Source: Sphingobium abikonense NBRC 16140 (lineage in GTDB: Bacteria; Pseudomonadota; Alphaproteobacteria; Sphingomonadales; Sphingomonadaceae). Taken from it: 64,000 nt of DNA. The stretch is from assembly GCF_001598335.1 (NCBI RefSeq), contig NZ_BCYT01000004.1, forward strand, positions 1 through 64,000, in the 5' to 3' direction. Of this stretch, positions 45,324 through 54,504 are shown piece after piece (the stretch's first letter is position 1; each line of letters begins with the position of its first letter). The notes beneath the pieces are model-generated. The model made no database searches. It saw nothing but the letters and a program-made list of their open reading frames with translations, and was not told where the DNA came from. The position numbers were made by a program, and so were the translations under genes.

Positions 45324-47816
45324 TCAAGACTTGGCGCGGGCATCGGCCCTTTTGGTGCGCAAAGTCGCACTGGCGGCGGCGGGATCGTCGGGCCAGGGGT
45401 GGCGGGGGTAGCGGCCGCGCATTTCCTTGGCCACGTCGCGCCAGTTGCCCGCCCAGAAACCGGGCAGGTCGCGGGTCGTCTGGATCGGTCGTCCGGCAGG
45501 CGAGGTGAGCGAGAGGACAAGCGGAATATGCTGGCTGCCGATCGTCGGATGCGTCGCCAGGCCGAATAGCGCCTGCACGCGCAATTCGACGCGCGGGCCG
45601 CCGTCGGCCGCATAGTCGATGGCATGGGTCGAACCGGCAGGAGAGCGAAAGTCGGCGGGGGCAAGCCGGTCCAGCTGTTGCTTGCCGTCCCAGCCGATCA
45701 GCCCGTCGAGCACGCCGGACAATGAAGACCGGTCTATGTCCGACAGGCGGCGCTTGCCCTGGAGCAGTGGCGGCAACCAGTCATCCAGCGTCGCCATCAG
45801 CGCCGCGTCCGACAGCGCCTCGATGCCGGCAAAGGCGGCGCGCGTCCGCAGGGATATTGCCGCATCGGACCAGGGGAGCAGCGACAGGCCGCCTTGCCGG
45901 ACGCCATCAGTCAAGGCGGCGGCAACAGCGTCAGGATCGGGCCGATCATCCGACCCCGAAGACAGGCGCACGGAGCCCAGCCGCCGTTCCCGGAGCGCCT
46001 CGATACCGCCATTGGCGCTGCGGAAGCGCACGGTGCGATGTTCTTGCACGCGTTGGCCGAACAGCGTCAGGATATCGGCTTCCGCGATCGGCGCTGCCGA
46101 CAGGATGCGTGCGCCCGCGGCGCTGCCCTGCACTTCGCCCACCGCCAGCCATTCCTCACGTGCAAGCGGGGAGAGCGGATCGAGCCGAAAGCCGCGCCCG
46201 CCTACACTGGCCCAGTCCGCGCCGTCGGCGGAGCGGCGTCGTGCCACGCGATCGGGGAAGGCGAGGGCGAGACACAGACCGACCTGATGGTCGGATGCGG
46301 CGGGAAAGGATGGGCGGTGACCGTCCGAAACACGCGTGTTGGAACCTCTTTCGTCCTCGTCGGCCGGGACGAGCCTGGCCCAGCGGCGCGCCATCGCGCG
46401 GGCGGCGTCCGCCCGTTTGCCGCTTTCCCGTCGCCAGCGTTGCCGCCGAAGCGTCAGGTCGATGTCCTGCCCGCCAATGCCGCGCTCGCCCAGAAGCACG
46501 GCCACATCGGCGGCGATGTCGGCCAGCCCCATGTCGCCCGCGCGCACGAGCATATGCGCGATGCGGGGCGACAGCGGCAATTTCGCCAGCGTCTTGCCAT
46601 GTGCGGTGATGCGGCCATCGCCATCCAGCGCATCGAGCGTGAAGAGCCGCCGGCGGGCTTCGCCAACCGCTGCAGTCGGCGGCGGATCGAGCCAGCGGAG
46701 CGAGGCGGGATCGGTCACGCCCCAGAGCGCGCAATCGAGTATCAGACTGGAGAGGTCGCTTTCCAGGATTTCGGGCGGATCGAATGGCGGCATGCCGGCA
46801 GTCGCGGCCGCTTCCCACAGGCGATAGGCGACCCCCGGCCGCTGCCGCGCCGCGCGGCCAGCGCGCTGGGTCGCTGACGCCTGGCTGGCCCGTTCGGTGA
46901 CAAGGCGTGTCACGCCCGCTGCCCGATCGTAACGCGGGCGGCGGGCCAGGCCGCTGTCCACGACAATGCGGACTCCGTCGATGGTCAGGCTGGTTTCAGC
47001 GATGGACGTCGACAGGATCACCTTGCGCCGTCCCTCGCGCGATGGACGGATGGCGGCGCGCTGGGCTGCCGGATCAAGCGAACCATGCAGCTTGTGCACC
47101 TCCGCCGGCACGCCCTCCACCCGCTCGGCCGTGCGTTCGATTTCCGCAACGCCCGGCAGAAAGGCGAGCAGATCGCCTTCTTCCTCCTCCGCCAAAGCGC
47201 GGCGAATGGCGGCGGCCATATCGTCCTCGATCCGTTTCTCAGACGAGCGGCCGATATGGCGCAGATCAAGCGGCTGGATGCGGCCTTCGCTCTCGATCAC
47301 CGGCGCGCCGCCCAACATGTCGGCGAAGCGCGCGCCGTCCAACGTCGCCGACATCGGCACGATGCGCAGGTCGGGTCGCAACGCAGCCTGCGCGTCGAGC
47401 GCGAGGGCAAGGCCGAAATCACTATCGAGACTACGCTCGTGCACCTCGTCGAACAAGACCGCGGATATGCCCGTCAGTTCCGGGTCATCCTGAATGCGGC
47501 GGACGAATATGCCTTCGGTCAGTACCAGCAGGCGGGTGCGGGCCGACTGCCGGCTGTCCATGCGCGTGGCATAGCCGACCGTGCCGCCAGGCTGCTCGCC
47601 CATCATCTCGGCAATGCGCTCTGCCGCTGCCCGCGCCGCCAGCCGGCGCGGCGACAATAGCAGAACCTGGCCCGAGCACCATGTTTCGGTCAACAGGGCC
47701 GGTGCAACGGCCGTCGTCTTGCCCGCGCCAGGCGGCGCCACCAGCACCGCGCTGCTGCCGGCCCGCAGGGCGGCGAGCAGGTCGGGCAGCACGGCGTGGA
47801 TGGGCAGCATCGTCAT
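45324..47816 (-). CDS. hrpB: ATP-dependent helicase HrpB
   Basis: 830 residues from ATG 47816, giving MTMLPIHAVLPDLLAAL; the frame stays open further up but the extra 35 residues look non-native. Walker A is APPGAGKTTAV near residue 28, and the DExH box is FDEVHERSLDSDF. Motif III is PMSATLDG and motif VI is QRAGRAARQRPG. The rest is the HA2 region and the HrpB C-terminal domain. It is a DEAH-type RNA helicase of uncertain function, widespread in proteobacteria. Confidence 0.93.
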   Translation of the reverse strand: MTMLPIHAVLPDLLAALRAGSSAVLVAPPGAGKTTAVAPALLTETWCSGQVLLLSPRRLAARAAAERIAEMMGEQPGGTVGYATRMDSRQSARTRLLVLTEGIFVRRIQDDPELTGISAVLFDEVHERSLDSDFGLALALDAQAALRPDLRIVPMSATLDGARFADMLGGAPVIESEGRIQPLDLRHIGRSSEKRIEDDMAAAIRRALAEEEEGDLLAFLPGVAEIERTAERVEGVPAEVHKLHGSLDPAAQRAAIRPSREGRRKVILSTSIAETSLTIDGVRIVVDSGLARRPRYDRAAGVTRLVTERASQASATQRAGRAARQRPGVAYRLWEAAATAGMPPFDPPEILESDLSSLILDCALWGVTDPASLRWLDPPPTAAVGEARRRLFTLDALDGDGRITAHGKTLAKLPLSPRIAHMLVRAGDMGLADIAADVAVLLGERGIGGQDIDLTLRRQRWRRESGKRADAARAMARRWARLVPADEDERGSNTRVSDGHRPSFPAASDHQVGLCLALAFPDRVARRRSADGADWASVGGRGFRLDPLSPLAREEWLAVGEVQGSAAGARILSAAPIAEADILTLFGQRVQEHRTVRFRSANGGIEALRERRLGSVRLSSGSDDRPDPDAVAAALTDGVRQGGLSLLPWSDAAISLRTRAAFAGIEALSDAALMATLDDWLPPLLQGKRRLSDIDRSSLSGVLDGLIGWDGKQQLDRLAPADFRSPAGSTHAIDYAADGGPRVELRVQALFGLATHPTIGSQHIPLVLSLTSPAGRPIQTTRDLPGFWAGNWRDVAKEMRGRYPRHPWPDDPAAASATLRTKRADARAKS

Positions 47817-47915
47817 CGCTTCAGCCTCTCGCGCCGAAATGGCGTCAGCGCAAGCGGCGCAAAAAATCCGGAGGCCAAGGAAAGAGTTGCGTGCGGGAAC
47901 GTTGCAGCGGCACGG

Positions 47916-47927
47916 GTTCAATTGAAC
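47916..47927. promoter_or_regulatory. 12-bp palindrome in the hrpB / hybrid kinase divergent gap
   Basis: GTTCAATTGAAC reads the same on both strands and lies between two divergent starts (hrpB at 47816, kinase at 47971). A dimeric repressor could bind such a site. No regulator gene is adjacent to suggest which one. Confidence 0.35.
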
Positions 47928-47970
47928 GCGCGATCAGTCGGCATATGATAGTGAACAGGTGGTGGAGACG

Positions 47971-49581
47971 ATGCCCAATTTGACGGGGAATGCGGAACGC
48001 TATCGCACCCTGTTCGAATCGATGGATGAAGGTTTTTGCATCATCGAATTTCTGGACGGGCCACATGGTCCCTTGAGCGACTATATTCATGTCGAAGCCA
48101 ACGCCGCCTATGAACGGCATGCCGGCATCGCCAATGTCGTGGGCCAGAAAGTCCGCGACATGGTGCCGGACGAGGCGGATGGCTGGGTGGAGCTTTATGG
48201 CGGCGTTCTCCACAGCGGAAAGCCGATCCGGTTTCAGCGTGAGCTGGTCGCGACCGGTCATCATCTGGAGGTGCACAGCTATCGCATTGGCCCTTTCGAA
48301 AGCCGGCAGGTGGCCGTGCTGTTCAAGGACATAACCGATCGCATCCAAGTGGAGCGCGCGCAGCGCGAATTGCAGGAGACGTTGGAAGCGCGCATCGCCG
48401 AGGCGCTGGCCGAGCGCGAAGAAGTGGAACTCGCCTTGCGGCAGGCGCAGAAAATGGAGGCGGTGGGTCAATTGACCGGCGGGCTGGCCCATGATTTCAA
48501 CAATTTGTTAGCCGGCATCACCGGCGCGTTCGAAATGATCAGCGTGCGCCTGGCGCAGGGGCGGGTGGGCGACGTCGAAAAATATCTGGCGGCGGGACAG
48601 GGGGCGGCCCGGCGCGCGGCCGCACTGACCCATCGGCTACTCGCCTTTTCGCGGCGGCAGACATTGTCACCCAAGCCGATTGTCGTGAACCGGATGCTGG
48701 GCGACCTGTCCGAACTGGTGCGGCGCACGGTCGGCCCGCAGATCGAGGTGCAGACGATTGCCGCCGGCGGCCTGTGGCCGGCGATGGTGGACGTCAATCA
48801 GCTCGAAAATGCGCTGCTTAACCTGTGCATCAACGCGCGCGACGCGATGCCCGATGGCGGCAAGATCACGATCGAAACCGCTAACCGCTGGCTGGATGAC
48901 CGCACCGCGCGGGAGCATAATCTGACCGCCGGCCAATATGTGACGGTCTGCGTCAGCGATACGGGCACCGGCATCGACAAAGCTCTGCTGGACCGGGTGT
49001 TCGACCCCTTCTTCACCACCAAGCCGATCGGACAGGGGACGGGCCTTGGCCTGTCCATGGTGTATGGCTTCGCGCGCCAGAGCAATGGCCATGTCCGCAT
49101 CTATTCCGAAGTCGGGCAGGGCACGATGGTGTGCATCTACTTGCCCCGCCATCTGGGTGATGAAGAGGCAGAGGTCATCCTGCCGGCGGATATGCCGGCG
49201 ACCGTCGATGCCGGGGAAACGGTACTCATTATCGATGACGAGCCATCGGTGCGGATGCTGGTCAGCGATGCGCTGACGGAGTTGGGCTTTTGCTGCCTGG
49301 AGGCGGGCGATGGCCCGGCGGGCCTGCGCTTGCTGGAATCGGAGACGCGGATCGACCTGTTGGTGACGGACGTCGGGCTTCCTGGCGGCCTCAATGGGCG
49401 TCAGGTGGCGGACGCCGCGCGGCGATTGCGCGGCGACCTGCGCATCCTGTTCATCACGGGCTATGCCGAAAATGCCGTGCTGAACCACGGCCATATCGAG
49501 CCGGGCATGGAAGTGCTGACCAAGCCCTTCGCGGTGGACGACCTTCGCCGGCGCGTCGCTACGCTATTGCAGGTGCAGTGA
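47971..49581 (+). CDS. PAS-containing hybrid histidine kinase with receiver
   Basis: 536 residues from ATG 47971, which has GGTGGTGGAG directly before it; GTG codons at 47959 and 47962 are alternatives. There is no membrane segment, so it is cytosolic. A PAS-like domain covers about residues 7-115 (YRTLFESMDEGFCIIEF), a coiled coil follows, then HisKA with His174 (GGLAHDFNNLL). The ATPase domain has LENALLNLCINARDAM and FDPFFTTKPIGQGTGLGLS. The receiver has phosphoacceptor Asp467 (LLVTDVGLPGG). Its kinase core is close to that of the gene at 41087-43090; the two look like paralogues with different sensors. Confidence 0.92.
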   Translation: MPNLTGNAERYRTLFESMDEGFCIIEFLDGPHGPLSDYIHVEANAAYERHAGIANVVGQKVRDMVPDEADGWVELYGGVLHSGKPIRFQRELVATGHHLEVHSYRIGPFESRQVAVLFKDITDRIQVERAQRELQETLEARIAEALAEREEVELALRQAQKMEAVGQLTGGLAHDFNNLLAGITGAFEMISVRLAQGRVGDVEKYLAAGQGAARRAAALTHRLLAFSRRQTLSPKPIVVNRMLGDLSELVRRTVGPQIEVQTIAAGGLWPAMVDVNQLENALLNLCINARDAMPDGGKITIETANRWLDDRTAREHNLTAGQYVTVCVSDTGTGIDKALLDRVFDPFFTTKPIGQGTGLGLSMVYGFARQSNGHVRIYSEVGQGTMVCIYLPRHLGDEEAEVILPADMPATVDAGETVLIIDDEPSVRMLVSDALTELGFCCLEAGDGPAGLRLLESETRIDLLVTDVGLPGGLNGRQVADAARRLRGDLRILFITGYAENAVLNHGHIEPGMEVLTKPFAVDDLRRRVATLLQVQ

Positions 49582-49590
49582 GGCGCAGGC

Positions 49591-50370
49591 TTAGCTGAAC
49601 AGATAGAGATGGATCGGGTTTTTGGGGTCGAGCAGCATCTTGGCCGTCAGGGCGAGCGACATCAGGACAAGCAGCGGCTTGATGAGGCGCGATCCGAAGC
49701 GCATCGCCAGATGCGATCCGATCTGCCCGCCGACGATGCTGCCGCATGCCATGGCAAGGCCGGCGATCCAGATGACATGGCCGCCCGCCAGCATCGTCAG
49801 CAGGCCAGCAATATTGCTGGCGAAATTCGCCGCCTTCGTCTGCGCGGTGGCGCGCAATATCGACAGGCCGCCCAGCGCCAGGAAAATGGTTGTGTAGAAC
49901 GCCCCAGCGCCGGGACCGAAAAAGCCGTCGTAAAAGCCGATTACGCCGATCAGGCCGGACAATCCCGCTATGCCGATCCGGGCGTGGCGGTCGGCGTCGC
50001 CCAGTTTGGGCGAAAAGGTGAAATAGGCCGCCATCGCGACCAGCAGTGCAGGCATCAGCCCGGCCAATATGGACGGATCGACCCGTTGCAACAGCCACGC
50101 GCCGCCTACCGACCCGATGAATGCGGCGATCACCGGCCCCTTGAAGCTTTTGAGGTCCATATGCCCGCGCCGGGCATAGGCGACGCAGGCGCCGAACGTG
50201 CCAAAGCAGCTTTGCAGCTTGTTGGTCGCCACGGCCTGCACCGGTGGGATGCCGGCCGCCATCAGCGCGGGCAGGGTGATGAGCCCTCCGCCGCCCGCCA
50301 TGGCGTCAATACACCCTGCCATCGACGCGGCCGCGACCAGGAAGGCTATCGTTTCGGGGGAGAGGATCAT
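49591..50370 (-). CDS. TauE/SafE family permease
   Basis: 259 residues with about eight membrane segments. The family signature is at the N-terminus: AGCIDAMAGGGGLITLPALMAAGIPPVQAVATNKLQS, repeated in weaker form as GFYDGFFGPGAGAFYTT and TKAANFASNI in the second half. TauE/SafE proteins export sulfite, sulfoacetate or related organic anions; the substrate here is not shown by neighbours. It converges with the kinase gene, with 9 bp between stops. Confidence 0.87.
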   Translation of the reverse strand: MILSPETIAFLVAAASMAGCIDAMAGGGGLITLPALMAAGIPPVQAVATNKLQSCFGTFGACVAYARRGHMDLKSFKGPVIAAFIGSVGGAWLLQRVDPSILAGLMPALLVAMAAYFTFSPKLGDADRHARIGIAGLSGLIGVIGFYDGFFGPGAGAFYTTIFLALGGLSILRATAQTKAANFASNIAGLLTMLAGGHVIWIAGLAMACGSIVGGQIGSHLAMRFGSRLIKPLLVLMSLALTAKMLLDPKNPIHLYLFS

Positions 50371-50498
50371 GGCATGTCCGGTTCAGCAAATTGCTCGGAG
50401 GGGCCAAGCATGTCGCACGGGATTGTCGGGGACGGACAGGCCAAATGGATGGACGAATCCGCGTGAAGGGTGGAAGAAACGAACGGCAATGCGCCCGT

Positions 50499-51527
50499 TC
50501 AATAGGCCCTTGCTATCGCAAATTCCACGGCTTCGGTAAGGGCCGCTTTGGCCCGGCCGGCATCGAACATCCCCAGCGCGTCGATCGCCCGCTGGCCATA
50601 GTGACGGGCGCGCGCCAGCGTGTCGGCAATAGCGCCGGTCTGGCGCAGCAAGCCGGTGGCGTGAGCGAGATCGGCGTCGCTGACGCGATGCCCGGCGATC
50701 GCCGCTTTCCAGAAAGTGCGATCCTCCTCGCTGCCCCGCGCATAGGCGAGGATGACGGGCAACGTCACCTTGCCGTCGCGGAAATCGTCGCCGGCATCCT
50801 TGCCCATCGTCGCTTCGTCCGATTCATAGTCGATCGCATCGTCGATCAGCTGGAAGGCGATGCCAAGGTTACGGCCATAGACGTCCAGCGCCTGCTCCTC
50901 GGCTTCGCTGCGGTCGGCAACGACAGCGGAAATGCGACAGGCGGCAGCGAACAAGGCCGCGGTCTTGGCGCCGATAATGTCGAGATATTGCTCTTCGCTC
51001 GTGTCGATCTTGCGCTGTGCCGTCAGCTGATTGACTTCTCCCTCGGCGATCACGGCCGATGCGCCGGACAGGATCTTGAGCACCTTGAGCGATTCCGCTT
51101 CGACCATCAGCTCGAAGGAACGGGAAAAGAGAAAGTCGCCGACCAGCACGCTGGCGCTGTTGCCCCAGATGATATTGGCGGTCTTGCGGCCCCGGCGCAT
51201 ACCAGACCCATCGACGACATCGTCGTGGAGAAGCGTGGCGGTGTGAATGAACTCGACGGCGGCGGCCAGCTTGTAATGACGCGCACCGGCATAGCCGACA
51301 AGGTCGGCGCAGGCGAGCGTCAGCATCGGCCGCAGCCGCTTGCCGCCACCGGCGATCAGATGCCCCGCCAGTTCCGGGATCAACGGGATGCGGGACTGCA
51401 TCCGATCCAGGATCACGGCATTGACCTGGTTCATGCCATCGGCGACCAGATTCATGATGGGGTCGAGCGACGGCGCGCTGGACGCGCGGCCGATCGGATG
51501 GACGTTACCGGGGGCAGGTGCTGTCAT
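50499..51527 (-). CDS. ispB: Polyprenyl diphosphate synthase (ubiquinone side chain)
   Basis: 342 residues from ATG 51527; ATGs at 51539 and 51551 would add four or eight. The first aspartate-rich motif is LLHDDVVDGSGMRRG, the second is QLIDDAIDYESD followed by KDAGDDFRDGKVTLP. GGGKRLRP and GKTANIIWGN are also typical. It condenses isopentenyl diphosphate into a long-chain polyprenyl diphosphate; sphingomonads carry ubiquinone-10, so a decaprenyl product is likely but cannot be read from the sequence. It is divergent from chorismate mutase by 106 bp. Confidence 0.92.
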   Translation of the reverse strand: MTAPAPGNVHPIGRASSAPSLDPIMNLVADGMNQVNAVILDRMQSRIPLIPELAGHLIAGGGKRLRPMLTLACADLVGYAGARHYKLAAAVEFIHTATLLHDDVVDGSGMRRGRKTANIIWGNSASVLVGDFLFSRSFELMVEAESLKVLKILSGASAVIAEGEVNQLTAQRKIDTSEEQYLDIIGAKTAALFAAACRISAVVADRSEAEEQALDVYGRNLGIAFQLIDDAIDYESDEATMGKDAGDDFRDGKVTLPVILAYARGSEEDRTFWKAAIAGHRVSDADLAHATGLLRQTGAIADTLARARHYGQRAIDALGMFDAGRAKAALTEAVEFAIARAY

Positions 51528-51633
51528 GACCGCGATCATGTGGCGGTGCAAAAGCGCAAAGGCAAGCGGGAATAGCTTGCACGCCGGCCCGCAAGCGGCA
51601 AAAAGCGCCGCGACCGACAGGAGGAGCCGCCAG

Positions 51634-51912
51634 ATGGACGAGACGTTGAAACGCTATCGCGAAAGCATCGATAATATCGACGCGGCGCTGGTGTTCATGC
51701 TCGCCGAACGGTTCAAGGTGACGCAGGCGGTAGGCGAGTATAAGGCGACCCATGACCTGCCGCCGGCCGATCCGGGCCGGGAGGAGCGGCAGATTGCGCG
51801 GTTGCGGCAATTGGCGGCGGACGCCAATCTGGATCCTGATTTCACCGAGAAATTCCTGCGTTTCATCATCGACGAAGTGATCCGCCATCACGAACGCCTG
51901 CGCGAAGGCTGA
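51634..51912 (+). CDS. aroQ: Chorismate mutase (AroQ class)
   Basis: 92 residues from ATG 51634, with GGAGGAG about 9 nt upstream. The all-helical AroQ fold is visible: LKRYRESIDNIDAALVFMLAERFKVTQAVGEYKA, with the active-site Arg and Lys of helix 1 and 2, then DPGREERQIARLRQLA and FTEKFLRFIIDEVIRHH. It converts chorismate to prephenate for phenylalanine and tyrosine. It is a stand-alone enzyme with no fused dehydratase or dehydrogenase. Confidence 0.93.
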   Translation: MDETLKRYRESIDNIDAALVFMLAERFKVTQAVGEYKATHDLPPADPGREERQIARLRQLAADANLDPDFTEKFLRFIIDEVIRHHERLREG

Positions 51913-51946
51913 TGAGCCGCTCCCAGCCCGACCGCAAAGTTGACGG

Positions 51947-52870
51947 TCAGGCCGGTTCAACCAAGGCGGCAGGCGTTTTCGGCTTGGACCGAGCGCGTGA
52001 TCGACCGAGTAGCACGCCGCCCAGCGCCAGCACGAACCCGACTAGCTGCACGGGACCGAGTCTTTCGCCGAATAAGGCCCATGCCTCGATCGCGGCGAGC
52101 GGCGGAACGAGGAGGAGGAGCATGGACATGGCGGTCGGTCCCTGATGCCGGACCAGCCAGACCAGCAGGCTCAGGCCCGCGGCGGACAGACCGAATATGG
52201 ACCACCCCAGGCCGATCCACAGAACCGGGTCATTATCCCATCGCCATTCGCCAACGATCAGCGTTGCCGCGGCCGCGACGATAGCCCCGCCCAGATTTTG
52301 CGCAGCACCCGACATCAGGATCGGGTCCCCCGCAATCTGGCCGCGCTGGATGAGCGTGCCCCCGGTCATGGCGATGATGGCGAACAGCCCGGCCAGCACG
52401 GGAATCACTGGAACGGCGGTCGCGCCGCTGCGCTCGATCGCGGGCATCAGGACGCAGGCTACACCGACGATGGCAATGAAAAGGCCAAGCCAGCTGCGCA
52501 TCGGCAGGCGATCGCCCAGCAACGCGACGCTCGCTACCGCGACCATCAGCGGCTGGGTCGCGCCAAGAAGCGACATGATCCCGGCCGGCATACCCCGGCT
52601 GACCGCCCACCAGCTGACGGTCAGATAGAGGCCGTGCAGCATCGCGCCAGCGGCCAGATGCAGGCCCAGCCGCCGGCCGCGCGGCCAGCTTTGCCCGGCA
52701 AGGGCGGCCGCTCCGGCGAGCAGCAGTGTCGTCGCGGCAAGCCGGATCGCCAGCACCAGTTCGGGCGCGCCATGGGGCACGACCGCCCGCGCGACGATGA
52801 ATCCGGTGGACCAGATGAGGACGAACAGAAGCGAAGCGACAAGGCCGATCATCCGTCGCCCTTGACGCAA
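51947..52870 (-). CDS. EamA/DMT family transporter
   Basis: 307 residues; an ATG at 52852 would shorten it by six. About ten membrane segments in two EamA repeats: IWSTGFIVARAVVPHGAPELVLAIRL in the first, and a second starting near residue 150. The topology is that of drug/metabolite or amino-acid exporters such as RhaT and YdcZ relatives. The substrate is unknown. It converges with chorismate mutase. Confidence 0.87.
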   Translation of the reverse strand: MRQGRRMIGLVASLLFVLIWSTGFIVARAVVPHGAPELVLAIRLAATTLLLAGAAALAGQSWPRGRRLGLHLAAGAMLHGLYLTVSWWAVSRGMPAGIMSLLGATQPLMVAVASVALLGDRLPMRSWLGLFIAIVGVACVLMPAIERSGATAVPVIPVLAGLFAIIAMTGGTLIQRGQIAGDPILMSGAAQNLGGAIVAAAATLIVGEWRWDNDPVLWIGLGWSIFGLSAAGLSLLVWLVRHQGPTAMSMLLLLVPPLAAIEAWALFGERLGPVQLVGFVLALGGVLLGRSRARSKPKTPAALVEPA

Positions 52871-52938
52871 CAGACCGTTCCTGTCGAGGCGGACCGGCTC
52901 AGCTGATCGCGCCTAACGTCTTTTCCTGATCGCTGCTG

Positions 52939-53367
52939 TCAGCGCACGGGCGTCCAGGTCTGCGTCTTGCAGAAGAAGGCGATGCAACCCTGCACCTTGA
53001 GCGTGCCGTCCTTGTTGCGGCTGACCTTGCTGCTGTAGCTCTTGCCGCTTTCCGGGTCGTAGATCGTACCCTTCCAAAGGTCGCCCTCATCCGTAAAGCC
53101 GGACAACAGCGCCAGACCCACCAATGGCTTCGACCGGAGCGCCGGGTCGGGATTCTTGATATCGGTTTGCGGGCGGCCGGGCGTTGGCTTTACGATCTTT
53201 TCGATCCGGCCGCACATCTGCTTGCCGCAGGGTGCGATGGCCACGATCGCCTTGCCATCCACGGTGGACCAGCGGCCCGTGATCGGCTGCGCCGCCTGGG
53301 CGGGCAGCGCGGCGAAGGCGCCCAGCGTCAGTGCGGCGAGGGGGGCAATGGTGCGAATGATGGACAT
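52939..53367 (-). CDS. Secreted DUF2147 protein
   Basis: 142 residues. A signal peptide (residues 1-25, ending PAQAA) is followed by the DUF2147 domain: PITGRWSTVDGKAIVAIAPCGKQMCGRIEKI, then GDLWKGTIYDPESGKSYSSKV, and CIAFFCKTQTWTPV. The repeated Cys pair may form disulfides in the periplasm. Members occur in many proteobacteria and their function is unknown. It stands alone between the EamA gene and the Tad locus. Confidence 0.87.
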   Translation of the reverse strand: MSIIRTIAPLAALTLGAFAALPAQAAQPITGRWSTVDGKAIVAIAPCGKQMCGRIEKIVKPTPGRPQTDIKNPDPALRSKPLVGLALLSGFTDEGDLWKGTIYDPESGKSYSSKVSRNKDGTLKVQGCIAFFCKTQTWTPVR

Positions 53368-53497
53368 GCGATCCTCTCTTCTTTCCTTTTACGTTAGCGG
53401 AAAATAGGGGAGGAAATCGCGTCGCGCCAGCGCTTTATCCGTGAGCCGGCGACGGCGCGGCCTGACGCTACGGCAATCCGGCCACGACCGGCGCGCC

Positions 53498-54487
53498 TTA
53501 GAAGGCGGCGCTGATCGAGCAGGCGGCCGGGCCCAGGATGACGACGAACAGGGTCGGCAGAATGAAGAGAATCAGCGGGACGGTCATGATGGCCGGCAGG
53601 CGCGCGGCCTTTTCCTCCGCCCGCATCATGCGTTCATGGCGGAATTCGGCCGACAGCACGCGCAGCGCAGATGCAAGCGGCGTCCCGTATTTTTCCGTCT
53701 GGATCATCGTCGTGACGACGCCCTTCACGGCGTCAAGCTTCACGCGCGACGCCAGATTTTCGAACGCCATGCGCCGTTCGGTCAGGAAACTGAGCTCAAT
53801 CGCCGTCAGGTGAAATTCGTCGCCCAGTTCCGGGTATGCCTTGCCCAGTTCGCGGGCGACGCGGGCGAAGGCGGCGTCCACGGTCAGGCCCGCTTCGGCG
53901 CAGATGACCAGCAGGTCGAGCGCGTCGGGCAGCCCCTTGCGGATGGCGGCCGACCGTTTCTGCACCTTGTTGTCGATGAACAGGTCCGGCGCCTTGTAAG
54001 ACAGGAGAAGCGCGACCGCGAAGGCGAAGAAGCGCTTCATCGGGCCCCATTCAGGCAGGATGCCCACGCCATAGAGCAGGATCGCCGCCATGCCGCCAAT
54101 CACGATCGGCAGGATCATCCGGCCGAAAATCACCGCGACCGCCAGATCCTTCGACCGGATGCCGGCCTGCGCCAGGCGCACCTGCACATCCTTGAGCTGG
54201 TCGTCCTGCAGCACCTTGAGGCTGGAGAGGAAGGACCGCATATGGTCCGTCGTCTGGTTGGTCTTGACCAGCTTGGCGCGGCGCTTGGCGGTTGAGGCTG
54301 TGATGCCGGCCTTCAGCTGTTCGCGCCGTTCGTTCAGCGCCTTGACGCGCTTGGCCATGGGATCGCGCACCGTCATCACGGCATAGAGCGCGAACAATAC
54401 CGCGAGCGTCGCCAGGCCAGCCAGCAGCGTTCCGAAATCGGTGGCGGTCATGCCGAACAATGTGCCGGCGGGGGTCGGGGCTTCCAT
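53498..54487 (-). CDS. tadC: Tad pilus platform protein TadC
   Basis: 329 residues. The T2SSF (GspF-like) domain is in the second half: FLIDNK-type turn then RKGLPDALDLLVICAEAGLTVDAAFARVARELG, with LTAIELSFLTERRMAFENLASRV. About four membrane segments. TadB and TadC form the inner-membrane platform that the CpaF motor acts on. It is the last gene of the locus, 17 bp after tadB. Confidence 0.93.
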   Translation of the reverse strand: MEAPTPAGTLFGMTATDFGTLLAGLATLAVLFALYAVMTVRDPMAKRVKALNERREQLKAGITASTAKRRAKLVKTNQTTDHMRSFLSSLKVLQDDQLKDVQVRLAQAGIRSKDLAVAVIFGRMILPIVIGGMAAILLYGVGILPEWGPMKRFFAFAVALLLSYKAPDLFIDNKVQKRSAAIRKGLPDALDLLVICAEAGLTVDAAFARVARELGKAYPELGDEFHLTAIELSFLTERRMAFENLASRVKLDAVKGVVTTMIQTEKYGTPLASALRVLSAEFRHERMMRAEEKAARLPAIMTVPLILFILPTLFVVILGPAACSISAAF

Positions 54488-54504
54488 ATCCTAATGCCTC
54501 GCCA

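Noticed and set aside
47896..47919. EcfG-like GGAAC followed by GGTT upstream of the PAS kinase
   Set aside because: The spacing is only 14 nt, outside the 16-17 nt used by EcfG.
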